Origin: Ischnura elegans
Taxonomy: Eukaryota > Arthropoda > Insecta > Odonata > Coenagrionidae
Direction: 5' to 3'
Length of the DNA stretch: 64,000 bases
Assembly (NCBI RefSeq): GCF_921293095.1
Contig: NC_060257.1
Span: 52,736,968 to 52,800,967 of the forward strand
The translations under genes and the position numbers were made by a program. Each line of letters starts with the position of its first letter. Position 1 is the stretch's first letter. Of this stretch, positions 1-10,680 are shown in pieces. Under the pieces are notes generated by a model. It saw only the letters and a list, made by a program, of their open reading frames with translations. It was not told the DNA's origin and made no database searches.

Positions 1-1103
1 ACCTTCCGAGGGTTCTCCTGATAATCGAGTACCAGACGACTAGAACAGACGAAAGCATGAAAGATTTCTGTACGTAGTTCTCTATGTTCACGCTCTGGCG
101 CTGTTGCTTTTCAAATGAAAACCAGCGCTTCCAGCGTTCATGGAGCGAAATACGAATGAGACAATCGAAATTCAAATGGGAGTTGAGTAGGATGACATTC
201 GAGGCTCGAGATCACAAGGAACTCCTTACTAAATTTAACTCCTAATATTAACAAACATTTTACTTTAAATGATGTCGCACCGCTATAAATGAAGTTTTTC
301 AATTCTTTCCGTTTACTTTTAAACATTCTCTCCTTGCAACGCACTTCTTTAATTCAGCAAACCCAAGGTCTTTCACAAGCTTACATAAACCTCTAATTCA
401 TTAACCTATTCATATCCGATTTTACTTAGGAGACTTAAGTTCCTAATCGCACCTATTATTTATGGAATTTCCTAATTTTACCTAAAATTAATACCAATCA
501 ACCAATTAGTCTTTGGTGATTCACTGTTTACAGTTGCAGAGAATGATGTAGTTATTGCCTGAGGACTGTTTCAAGCAAATGTTTTCTACATTTTGATTAA
601 ACTGTAAAAATAATAGCTATGAGATAACTATTTTTTATTCACTTAGAATTATTTTCCACGCAATTGATTAGGGGAACAGAGATTTAAGAGTTAAGTTCAG
701 GGGCATGTTTTTTCTTAAATCTTAGCCACTTCTAGAGCACTCTATCAGTTCCAATGGTTCACTTGGGAGTCCACCTCTTCTTTCTTTAATTTCCCTGCAT
801 TAGCCCTAAGAATAATATTCCATCGGAAATACAACAGTTTATAGCACACCAATTGCATCATTACACAACTTGTTGATTATACTCTTTCAACCATTGTACA
901 TGCAATTTAAGTAATTACCTTCAACATTCAAAGGTTGAATCTTAAGCTATATAAATCTTTCAAACTTTCAAGGCAAATACAGAGGAAGAAGGATATACAT
1001 AAAAAACAGTAAACTCTTGCTTCAAATGGGTTCAACTTATGATGCATTAGGCTGTTTCTGTCAATATTGACAGAAAAATTTTGATTGGAAATTTTTTGGA
1101 AAT
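1..1103. other. No recognisable feature
   Basis: AT-rich intergenic sequence. Only short chance open frames without family motifs. Confidence 0.5.
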
Positions 1104-1161
1104 TGGAAAAATTTTGATATTTGAAATAGCATATGCTATTTCAAATATCAAAATTTTTCCA
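1104..1161. repeat. Perfect 58-bp palindrome, no spacer
   Basis: Two 29-bp arms meet at the centre GCAT|ATGC (between 1132 and 1133). The left arm starts TGGAAAAATTTTGATATTTG and the right arm ends with its exact complement. It is AT-rich and no transposon termini are seen around it. Confidence 0.95.
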
Positions 1162-1612
1162 GTCAACTTCTCCATTAGCACAATATGCCATCAATTATCT
1201 AATTCTTGTTTGTCACCATAACATATTTTCAACATAGCAACATTTAAATGTACCGGCACTCCTTAAAATGACTTTTCATCCAGAAATAATGCCAATTCAA
1301 TGTGCAATGGCATTTTCATACTTTACCATGGGTCTTCCAGGACGGATTGATATGACAAACCAAGGATGTACCGCAAATCCAATTGTTGATTACCATTTAA
1401 GGAATCCATCATAAGTTATTACCTTTGCTCCATTCCTGGCACTATCTAAGCTTTTTCCCACAGTAAAGTTCTATCATTACCGTGTAAATTTGGATTTAAC
1501 ACTTCGAATTTGGCTGTTGACATTTTGTAAATACATTTAGCCCATGCATCATTTTTCAGCTTCTCACTAAAAATTCTTCATTAATATGACCAGCTATAAG
1601 CATTAAATTGAT

Positions 1613-2447
1613 CAGCAGTTCGGAAACTGGGGGTCGCGAGCCGTTCAGGAACGGGTTGCGAATAGGGTAGTTTCCTTCATCAAAGAAAACAAAAGGCATT
1701 GATTGCGATTCGTTACCCACCATTAGTGTATTCATAATATACAAATTATTTCGTTTTATAAATGCCGGTGTAGACGAATGGCAATGGTCCATTTTTATCC
1801 TCATTTGAAAAGGGCCAGATTGGCGCCCATGCGATGCCCCTCCACGTGACGTCACAGGGACCTAGTTTCTATAGGAGAAGATAGGAGTTATACGTCGTCT
1901 GAGGTTACCAATGCATGCATGAGGCGCAGAGCTCAGGGAAACATGTCTTAATAATCACTTATTAAAACTGCCTAAGGTCGGAAAGTTTTCCTCGTTTGAT
2001 AAGGTATTAATAATCCTTATTTAAGCCAAGCGCTACCAGGCGGCAGGGCACTAGGCTACCCGCTGGCAGCCTGCGACGTATCAGCGCTAAGCCTCGCCTC
2101 AAGGTCACCTCACCGGGCGGAGGGGGAACCAGAAATACGACGTACGGAGAGATTTCCCATCATTCCTACTAACGCGTCGCGTTTTCGCGCGCTTGAAAAT
2201 TTTCACTTTTCATTTAATCGCGAAAAATAGATATTATCATTTAAAAATCTAAAAGCGTGAAATACGTACTCCAGGAGTAATAATCTTTCGATTAAGGCAA
2301 TAAAAAAATAATAGGAAACCACCCTATTGTATACAAATAATATGGTGAACTATGTACTAAAACTTAAAGACAACCATTTTTAGGGGGTCACGGCTTAAAT
2401 GTATGAGCTAAATTGGGTCGTGGAAAGAAAAAGTTTGATAACCACTG
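1613..2447. mobile_element. hAT-like non-autonomous element (ends partly decayed)
   Basis: The left terminus CAGCAGTTCGGAAACTGGGG followed by GTCGCGAG, and the right terminus (reverse complement CAGTGGTTATCAAACTTTTT then CCACGACCC), match the common hAT-family pattern CAGTGGTTCCCAAACTGGGGGTCGCG. The 8-bp flanks (AAATTGAT, CATTTAAT) agree at only five positions, so the target duplication is decayed or the ends are slightly misplaced. It includes a GC-rich block at 2037-2150. No transposase is seen. Confidence 0.5.
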
Positions 2448-2911
2448 CATTTAATCATTATCTGTGCATCATAACTTCCCACTTTCCAACCAGCCACTTC
2501 TATCAATACGGCATGCATTTAATTAAGATGTCCTGCTCATTTGCTTTACGTGAAAAGTTTCCAAAAAAAATAATTATCCAAAAATGTATTAGGTCACATC
2601 AGAAATAATATCTCTAAAATAAGTGACAGTAGACATAAATAATTTATAAACATGCTTAACTCTTGGGCTGCGGTAGTTCACGATTGTAGCTGCCAGACAG
2701 TGCATAAGAGACCCCCTGTGCAGGACAGCTACCACAACAGCTGATCTGGTAGAATTAAGCCCCTTAGCGATCCTTATGGCAAGGAAAAGTGCCCAAGTGC
2801 AAGATATCCAGGTAGTAATATAAATTTTGGGTAAATGATGCAGTCAGCGTGCAAAATGTATAAAAACATTCCCACACTCTTTAGGGTTAAGGAAGTGCAT
2901 GCCTTCAGCAG
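2448..2911. other. No recognisable feature
   Basis: AT-rich sequence with no supported gene or repeat. Confidence 0.45.
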
Positions 2912-3055
2912 GTTATTTTTTAGGCGGGGGCCCTGGAATGTTGTTTGTTTACACTAGAAAAATATCTAGAACCGGCTCTGAGAGTGGTAACCAAGTGCTC
3001 TGGTGTGATCAAAGGGTCCAGGGTTCAAATCTGGGGAAAAGCCTTTGGACACCCT
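2912..3055 (+). repeat. tRNA-derived SINE-like segment, interrupted by a MITE
   Basis: From about 2985 the sequence follows a tRNA outline: AGTGGTAACCAAGTGCTCTG (A-box region), then a GGGTTCAAATCTGG B box. The 65 bases upstream (2912-2975, including TTACACTAGAAAAATATCTAG) recur at 3976-4040, so they are part of a dispersed repeat. A hAT MITE sits at the 3' side. Confidence 0.5.
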
Positions 3056-3212
3056 CAGTGGTGAATCCAGAGAGTAGCTAGGGGTGGTATAACCCCCCTG
3101 GGGTATCCAGTTTACTCTAGATAAAATGATTATTTTGTTCGGACCCTAAATACTGCTGAGAGGTTACCCCCCACTAAGCCTTCCCCTTGTCCCTATCGTG
3201 GATCTGCCTCTG
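3056..3212. mobile_element. hAT-type MITE, 157 bp, 8-bp TSD
   Basis: Termini are CAGTGGTGAATCCAGAG and, on the other strand, CAGAGGCAGATCCACGATAG. Both sides carry the identical 8-bp duplication GACACCCT (3048-3055 and 3213-3220), the hallmark of hAT insertion. Confidence 0.85.
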
Positions 3213-3975
3213 GACACCCTTGAACAAAATAAATCCTCCGAGTTTAAGGTGGGCTAGGGAGTGGAACCTGAATACCCTGAGTGCTTAACCCTTTCCTGCC
3301 AGCACCTACGAGAAGAAAATGTTCTCCATGACACGAGTAGCATCTCCATCTACGAAGCTCTTTTTGAGGTGGAGTTACCCTGGTATTCCCGTCCCTCCAA
3401 ATTGGAACCTAACTCCACAGGGACTATACCCTCTAACCCTAGTCTATGGTCAGCATATTGTGCTATCAGTGTTTTAATTAACCAAATATTGCATTTGATT
3501 TTCAATAATTTAATTCGTTTTGTTTTGAGAATTACGGAGCCTCAATCATTTAATATCATATTAATAACTTTCAGATTAGAATAAAGAGAATATTTCACAC
3601 AGTAATTGTTGAATGTTGTTTTTAATCTCAGATATGAGAAGATCATTAGCCCTTCAGACCCTTCCAGGATCCACCCTGGCATACATGAGTACATATACCA
3701 AAAATGTCATGTGAACGCATGCCCCAGCAAGAGCTGTTTCAGGCGGTAAGAAGCAAAGTACCCGGCCACCTAGGGTGCCAAGCAAAAGGAGGTGCCTCAT
3801 AAGCGCTGGTTTTTAAGCCATAAAAACATCCATTTTGGTGTATAAGAACAAGCACATTATAAGTTCATGCTGATATTTAAGCCTCAACCCTTGTTCCTAA
3901 AGAATTGTATGTATTTATTTTAAAATGTATCCACCCTACCGATCCGATCACTACCCGACCGATCCCTACTACCTC
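3213..3975. other. No clear gene; isolated piggyBac-like terminus
   Basis: TTAACCCTTTCCTGCCAGC at about 3283-3301 resembles the piggyBac-type MITE end found at 36913, but no matching right terminus is visible. Short open frames here carry no family motif. Confidence 0.35.
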
Positions 3976-4040
3976 TCAGGTTATTTTTGAGGGGTTGCTG
4001 GACTGTTGTTCGCTTACACTAGAAAAATGTCTAGCACGGT
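3976..4040 (+). repeat. Second copy of the 2912-2975 repeat
   Basis: It shares GGTTATTTTT, GTTGTT and TTACACTAGAAAAATGTCTAG (with single changes) with 2912-2975. The copy is followed 40 bases later by the piggyBac element at a TTAA. Confidence 0.65.
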
Positions 4041-4082
4041 CCAAGGCCCCAGTAAAAACGTTTGCACTGAGAGGTGGATTAA

Positions 4083-6293
4083 CCCTTAAACAGCGGAGTT
4101 TTTTTTTCGGAGTTTTATTATGTTTTTCCGTTAAAAACTGATTGATTACCTACTAAGGATTCAGAAAAACACTTAGTTTTAAAATTCTGTTGATTCGTTC
4201 TTGCTAGAGGGGGTGTGCCCATATGGGCACGCTAGCCGTTCCGGCCACCGGTCTGCATTCTGCAGAAGAATCGCTCGAACCATCATAATTCTTATTTTTA
4301 CTGCGTGATACGCCATATATTTTCGCATTTACCTATAGTACTTCTTTTATTTGGCAATTTGAAGTAATTTCAAGTCATTATACTATATTTTTTTCGGTTT
4401 AAACATTTTTTTGGCTGTCCAAAGATCTTAACAGTATATAACACAGATTTGAAAACAGTTATTGAATAAAAAAACACGTTATTGATGAGTTTATTAACAA
4501 AATTAGTCCTTTATTGCTGGTAGAGTTTTTGAATACTATATATTGGGTTTTCAATTGCCGAGTATTATAGTTAGAATTTCATTGAAGGCAAACACCAGGG
4601 CACTTAGCACAGTCTGAGCGCACGCGGGAAGAATATTCTTCATAAGAACATCGGCGTCTATGAAACGGGACAAATTGGTTATCCCTGCCATCATACCTTA
4701 TGTCATCAGACTGGCTATGATTAGTTGCACTTGATAGGGAATATTAAATACGACCACCAGCTCTGGAAAAGGTACATTTTCGTTACAAAAACACTTGTGC
4801 AATCTCTCGCCTAAAGGTTTACTGCGGTATATTTGAACCAGAATTTTCCATATTGATCCAGGCATTTACAATGACAGCATCAAGGAAATAGCTTCATGTG
4901 GACCATCACCATTTTTTCCTCTGATAGCATTCCTGTACCTGTTGATATTTTGATCCGTGAGATCAGTTCCGCCTATCTAAATATTGTATATAGAGCTGCT
5001 CTGCCACTGCTGGCTGCCTAACTTGTACCATTTTTGAGGTAACACGCGGGAATCTCGTGACATTTGTGAGTGGGTGTACACATTGGCAAGGTGACTTGAC
5101 AGTCACTACCGAAAAATCATTCTATCTAACAACAACAATATTCCCTTTTTTCTCCCGCTTAGCTAGCTGTTTTTTCGACCTTTGAGTATCCTTTTTCTCA
5201 CAACTGTTCCAGTAGCCTCACATCCTTGAGATTTTAACTGATTTATAAGAGGAAAGCTAGTAAACCTATTGTCAAAATAAATGGAAAAGATTTATCGCTT
5301 GCTCTAGTAAATTGTCCAACATGATAAGCAAATACGAAGAGCATTTACCTACGAATTTATGGTAGTTATTTTTTTCTTCAGCACTCAGTCCCTGCTATAT
5401 GCTGAAGTCCACCAAGTAATCTTGAGGAGAATTCAAGCACTATATTTTAAAGCCGAAACTTATAGTTTCACCCCGTATGAACTGTTTGTAGCCATGATTG
5501 CCAAAATATTTTATCATGGATTCATCATGTTTTAGCTTTCTCATCCTTAACCCTTCCACCATGCACTTGATTGTTGGGTATGTATACCAGTGGTAGAAAA
5601 TAGCCCTATCATTCTTCATACTGGATACTTGAGCAAAGTATAACGCAAGCACCATGAATAAAAGTGTTGAATAGTATAAAATGTATTTTTGTACTAAAAA
5701 TTAATGGAAATATTAAAAAAAAATACAGCAAAAAATATTGAAGTCGTTAAAATCGAGTGATATAAGAAAAAAATGAAAGATTGACAAAAAATTAGCGTTT
5801 TACATCGAAATTATTTGATAACAGACCCAATAATGACGTTTGTAGCGAAGGACACCAGCCAAAAAAGACACCCCCGGCTACCGGCTAGCGTGCCCATATG
5901 GGATCACCCAAAAATAAATTCAAATTCCTTGTTTCATACGAAAGATATCACAATACTGGCAAAAGAAACCGAAGTTGACATCATTCATTATGAGGATAAG
6001 ATTAAATACTTAGCCGAATATAAAAAATAAAAAGGAAAAAAATCGCATTTACTGAAGACACTTCGCCATTTTTCCTCTTTTTCCACCTCGAACAGAGTGA
6101 GTAAGAATACCCATCATGCCACAGTCAACTGCTGGTACAAATGCTGGCCGTAAGCACACGAACCTAATAAAGTGATACATTGTAATCATTTTTGGAGAAA
6201 ACAGCATGCTCTATAATGTTTGGGTCGGAATTTATACGAAATTATTTAGACCACTGCAGCTGTGCCCATATGGGCACGCTAGCCGTTCAAGGG
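4083..6293 (-). mobile_element. Degenerate piggyBac element, 2.2 kb, TTAA-flanked
   Basis: It is flanked by TTAA at 4079-4082 and 6294-6297. The termini CCCTTAAACAGCGGAG (left) and CCCTTGAACGGCTAGC (right, minus strand) begin with the CCC typical of piggyBac. A 22-bp motif centred on the palindrome TGCCCATATGGGCA, followed by CGCTAGCCG, occurs at both subterminal regions (about 4216 and 6262) and again inverted in part at about 5886. A broken transposase lies on the minus strand. Confidence 0.85.
4600..5655 (-). pseudogene. piggyBac transposase remnant
   Basis: The minus-strand reading starts inside the catalytic domain. LKHDESMIKYFGNHGYKQF then IRGETISFGFKI corresponds to the family's DESM ... 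YFGxHxxKQFIRGKPIRFGYK block, including the first catalytic aspartate. Further on, in shifted frames, come INRFTSFPLINQLKSQG and CEATGTVV-RKRILKGRKN, matching the DNFFTS ... GYEATGTxRxNR block. Several stops and frameshifts break it, so no active protein is possible. The N-terminal third is not recognisable. Confidence 0.8.
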
Positions 6294-6434
6294 TTAATAG
6301 TTAAGTGTAGTATCCTCAGAGTTATGTTTTCCCTCCGCACGTGTCAAGAGGTGTGCCTAACCGGCAAGGTGTCCAACCACAGAGGTTGTGTGACGTGACA
6401 TAGCTAACGGTAATGAGAAAATGACGCTTCAGAC

Positions 6435-6681
6435 CAGGGTTGTCGACTTATAAAAAATATCGGGGGCTCATACCTGGAAATTTTATAATTAGTGAGTTTC
6501 AAAAAGTTTTTTTAAGCATTTTAGAAGAGTTATATGATCGATACCAGAACCCTGAAAAATCTTCTCTCGAATACTGGACACTTCGGAAAAATCGACAAGC
6601 CCAACACCTTTTTCCTCACCCCCATAACGAATTTTTGAGGGGGTTCGGACCCCCTCTGGCCCCTTGGAGTTGGCGCCACTG
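6435..6681. mobile_element. hAT-type MITE, 247 bp
   Basis: Starts CAGGGTTGTCGACTTAT and ends GTTGGCGCCACTG. The flanks CTTCAGAC (6427-6434) and CTTCAGAT (6682-6689) match at seven of eight positions, as expected for an aged 8-bp hAT duplication. The inner right end carries the G-run sequence GGGGGTTCGGACCCCC common in these elements. Confidence 0.65.
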
Positions 6682-6689
6682 CTTCAGAT

Positions 6690-7321
6690 GCAACTATAAT
6701 AGTAGCACTAAGGGGTTTGGAAACATGAGATGATCCAACGTGCTAACTTTGGTCAAAATCCATTCAGCCATATGGAAATGCATAGCGGACAGACGAACAG
6801 ATCATCATCTTATATATACCTACTTATATAGATTGCTTTGAACTTACGACTTTGAATCGCTTGAAGACAATAAAGTTTCTTATTGATTAATTCAAGATTT
6901 TTATTTTTACAACTATTTGATTTAATGTGATGTTGAAACAGCTGATTTCTTGATAAAATTATTAGATTATTTGGCAACTTACGCATGAGTCTCCTGGGAA
7001 AAAAACAACTGCAAATATTTTGTGACCACCCAGATATCCAACATTGGCCCAGGTACCGATTAATTTAGTAACTATGGCATTCCATTTTTAATGATGGATT
7101 TTAACCTCATAACTGCCTACTGGGCAGCACAGAGGAAGAAAACAGATGCAGCACTAATGAAATCAGGAGGGAATAACATAAGCAAAGAGGTCAATTCTAC
7201 CGATTCCAGTGTGATGTAGAGGAAGTTAGACAAATTAAAATTAAACTTAATCGCAACATTATTTTAATGCATACCTACTAAAATGAAATACATTTAAATA
7301 AACTTGATATATTCAAGTAAA
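6690..7321. other. No recognisable feature
   Basis: AT-rich intergenic sequence. No gene or repeat is supported. Confidence 0.45.
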
Positions 7322-7390
7322 AATGTGGACATATTAAAATAAAGAGGTGGACATATTAAAATAAAGAGGTGGACGTATAAAAATAAAATG
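7322..7390. repeat. Short tandem repeat, about 22-bp unit, three copies
   Basis: The unit AGAGGTGGACATATTAAAAT (plus AA) is repeated with small changes: a first copy beginning ATGTGGACATATTAAAATAA, then two AGAGGTGGAC copies. It lies just 3' of the SINE tail. Confidence 0.85.
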
Positions 7391-7427
7391 CAATTGCACT
7401 TTTCTATAATTATTTTAATGCATATGA

Positions 7428-7633
7428 TTTTTATTTATTTTTTATTTTATTCTCAAACCACCGGATACAGCTCTTATTGGCCATTTTACACCGGGGTGTT
7501 CAACAAATGTAACAAATAAACACACACAAACGACCATGCCCTGGACCGGGAAAACCTACCCAGGCGGGACTCAAACCCGCGACCTCTTGTTTGGCAGGCG
7601 AGGACGTTAACCCGCCGCCACCGAGGCCGGCAG
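7428..7633 (-). mobile_element. tRNA-derived SINE, full length, A-rich tail
   Basis: The minus strand starts GCCGGCCTCGGTGGCGGCGG and has a tRNA-like head with a B box GGGTTTGAGTCCCGCC. It then has an unrelated body (GGGCATGGTCGTTTGTGTG ... CACCCCGGTGTAAAATGGCC) and an A-rich tail of AATAAATAAAAA type at about 7428-7448. Pol III promoter boxes plus an A-rich end are the standard SINE layout. A truncated relative lies at 61145-61255. Confidence 0.8.
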
Positions 7634-8110
7634 ATGATGCATTACGGCTCACAGAGCTATCATATGGAACAAGACATCATAGTAAATGAGAGCATCACAT
7701 TCATACTTTGGGGGAGGGAAGTCCTCAGAATGATAACTGAGAAATGAGTAAGGAATAGAATTTACAGGAGTTTGTGGAAGGGATTGCAGGTGGAAAAAAT
7801 GGTCGACACAAAACAGAGGGAGTGGATGGGTGGCCTTGTTTTTGTCTCCCACTCTCCTCTCCTCAAGATCCCTTTCCAAAAAATAAATGATCAAATTCCT
7901 AAATAACCTCTCTTGAGTTTCTGCATAGGTAAGAAAATTAAGGCAGTCAATTTTTCCGTTTCTGTCTCGTTACCTATTCTCAATGCTACTGACAAACATT
8001 TGAAGTGACCGTAGAAGCTAGGCATCGAGGGGTGGGATTGGTCAATCCTCAGTTGTTGTGGTGGAGGACTGTGGACCAGCAAAGACTTCATAATTATTTC
8101 CACAGTGCAA

Positions 8111-8158
8111 GTCAACATCAGAGATGCTGATCGAATAATCAGCATCTCTGATGTTGAC
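8111..8158. repeat. Perfect hairpin, 21-bp arms, 6-nt loop
   Basis: GTCAACATCAGAGATGCTGA(T) at 8111-8131 is followed by the loop CGAATA and an exact inverted copy to 8158. There are no TIR or TSD signatures around it. Confidence 0.95.
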
Positions 8159-8214
8159 ATTTTCCTTTTCAAGTCATATCTATAAAGCCTCTTTTGTTAA
8201 TCATACAAGTCATA

Positions 8215-8725
8215 TTCTTGCTTCACCCTCCCTTTAACCAAACTCCAACCACCACTGAGTTTTTTCCGGACCACCCATCTACTTCCTCTATTTCATATTG
8301 ACGATTTTTTCCACCCCTTCCCCAAACTCCTGCTAATTCTATCCTCACTCCTTTTCTCAGTTACGCTTCCAGGGACTTCCCTCCCCCACCACCTCCTTGC
8401 CTCACTATTTACGCCCACCTCTCCATTTCTAATGACATGAGTGCCTTTCTTTCACCCTACCCATTTCCATTCTTCCCCATTCTCCCCCTGCCTCAACAGC
8501 TGCCCAATCTCCTAAGTTGCCTGCTTTCTCTATGTCTCTCTACCGTACGTCTGTATCCCACGTACCCCTTCCTCTTGTCAAATCCTCCCCAGATCTTTCT
8601 CAAATATATAAATGTGATGTTCCCATGTACTGATATGTATTGTACCAGATGATGGCTCTGTAAGTCAAAATGTATCATAGGCCAAAATAATTGTGTTGAG
8701 TGCAATGAAATTTTATTTTAAGAAG
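8215..8725 (+). mobile_element. Possible retroelement 3' end
   Basis: A pyrimidine-rich stretch is followed by a segment with the layout GATGATGGCTCTGTAAGTC ... AGGCCAAAATAATTGTG ... GAAATTTTATTTTA. The GATGATGG...CCAAAA pattern before an A/T tail is often seen at 3' ends of arthropod non-LTR and Penelope-like elements. No reverse transcriptase is visible upstream, so this is tentative. Confidence 0.3.
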
Positions 8726-9338
8726 GCATTTATGACCAGGAAAGAGTTGAAAACAGGAGAATTACCTTGAGTGTAAAGGAAAGGCTAGTGAAGAGTCTGA
8801 TATGGAGAGTAGAGCTAAATGAAGTGTGAACTTGGAAGCTGAGGATGGAGGGAAATAGGCTGGAGTCATTCAAACTGTAGGTGTGAAGAAGAATAATGGT
8901 GGTGTAGTGTAAAAGTGATTTTAAAATGGCAGTGGAACTTGTCATGGCGCAAGTGTTCCGTCTACCAGATGAGCCATCTACCAGGTAGGCTGGGGGTGGC
9001 ATCAGGGTCAGGATGTCAGCAGTGTTTTATGCCAAACTTTATCAAAAATGAAGGATATATAAGGGCCCCCCCCCCACTAGCAGGGCCACCCACATTGCCG
9101 AACCACAATTGTAATTTTTTTATATCATAAGATGGTATTGTCTAGTATATGTGTATAATCAGTTTAAATAAAACTCTCTTGAACTTAGTGAATTATTTTT
9201 TTATTATGATAAAAGTAAAGGTAGCTTAAGATATCTTTTGCCCCTTGAGTTTTTTTCTGTACCCACCACTGGGATGAAGCAACAAAATCATCCACTTTAA
9301 CATAAGCACCAAGCGTTGATATTTCCCCCAAGTTATTC
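8726..9338. other. No recognisable gene
   Basis: Includes a homopolymer-C run near 9066-9078. Open frames here have no family motif. Confidence 0.4.
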
Positions 9339-9408
9339 ATGGTGAAGCAAAAACCCAGTACTGTTCGACTCAAGTTTGTGGAACTGTACTGGGTTTTTGC
9401 TTCACCAT
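9339..9408. repeat. Hairpin with perfect 23-bp arms and 24-nt loop
   Basis: ATGGTGAAGCAAAAACCCAG(TAC) at 9339-9361 is exactly complementary to 9386-9408. The loop is 24 nt. The fold size is close to that of a microRNA precursor, but perfect pairing with no bulges is also what a recent local inverted duplication gives. Confidence 0.95.
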
Positions 9409-9824
9409 AAATACCTCATCATTCCACCAAGTCACGCCAAAATCAATTGATTTCATCCACCCAATTTACTCTAATTGTAAGATGGAAGAAGAGGAAAAGG
9501 AATGATAAAGTTCTAGATATATAGGAAGAGGGGAGGAAAATACAAAAAGAAATAAAGGGTACGAATGGGGTAGGTACGGAGGAGGGATGGGATACTACAA
9601 TAACCAGTGCCACCCTTGAAGGGACTACCAATGGCAACTAAAACATAAGCATGGCCCTTATGCAGAGCTTAAAATTTGTTGATGAAAGGTGATCTTGCCT
9701 GCCAGGACATTTCGGGAATATTTGTGAAATTTAGTATGGCAATCTCGGCCCATCAGGTTTGCCTCTCTCTACCTCTGATGCCTACTCATACTATTGGTGA
9801 TTAGCAATACCTAACTAAATACAT
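9409..9824. other. No recognisable feature
   Basis: Purine-rich intergenic sequence around 9480-9580. No gene motif. Confidence 0.4.
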
Positions 9825-10680
9825 GTTGTGGCGGAGCTCTTAATTTCAAGCGCCGTCACCAAGGCCAGCCACCTGGCTGAGGTCATTGCCCTGGGACCCT
9901 GCTGTCGCCACCAGGGTACGTGGAACCTAGTGCCAGAGAGGCGCTGCGAGAGAGAAACGCGGACGAAACAGCAACGGAGGACTATCGCACGAGAGAGACA
10001 TTGAGCAAGTTTATCGCTTACCATCGCAATAAACATGGTCGAATTTACTTTTGTTTACTTGATCGAAGTGAGGTTAATTACCTCAGTACCCATAACCCCT
10101 TCACATGTTATTGTGGTAGAGCTTCTAGTTTGAAGCACCACCACCTGGCTGAGATCGCTGCCCTTGGTCCCTAACAAGGCCGCCAGGGTACGGGAAGCTT
10201 AGCGCCACAAAGGCACCACAGATAGCAACTAACAAACAACGTCCAAGAGAGAGAGGGACCCTCTTAACAAATAAGTTATTTTTAGTGATGAAAAAGTGAC
10301 ATCAGGCCAATATCAGCATACTTCCTTCCACAGGAGACGATCGCCAGTGCATACAGACCAGACTGTATCATCACTATCAAATAAACATGGTCCAACTTAA
10401 CTTTATTTATTGCATTGAATTGAGGTTAATTACCACCCTAATCCATCCTTATCTTATCAATGGATATTTGATGGTAGGGGAGCCAAGTTTAAGGTAATTT
10501 GCTAGTGTAAAATAAGCAAAAAGTAAAAATATGGAGCTTACGGAAGAGAGTTCACTCTAATTTTTGATGGGACGCAGCCCATTTTCTCAAGAGAGGGGAC
10601 CCTCTTAACAAATAAGTGATTTTTAATGATGAAAAAGTGACATCAGGCTAATATCAGCATACTGCTGGGGTATATAGGCT
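9825..10680 (+). repeat. Complex tandem cluster of three interleaved repeat units
   Basis: Three modules each occur twice. X holds CCACCTGGCTGAGGTC and ends GCCACCAGGGTACG or similar (about 9827-9923 and 10107-10193). Y is AATAAACATGGTCGAATTTA to GGTTAATTACC (about 10027-10082 and 10380-10433). Z is GGGACCCTCTTAACAAATAA to CAGGCCAATATCAGC (about 10255-10320 and 10596-10665). Spacing is 280-350 bp with divergence between copies, which suggests a decayed long-unit tandem array. Confidence 0.7.

Noticed and set aside
3283-3301. piggyBac-like TTAACCCTTTCCTGCCAGC
   Set aside because: Single terminus without a right partner; not enough to call an element.
8437-8652. Proline/leucine-rich plus-strand frame
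   Set aside because: Follows directly from a pyrimidine-rich DNA stretch; composition alone explains the open frame.
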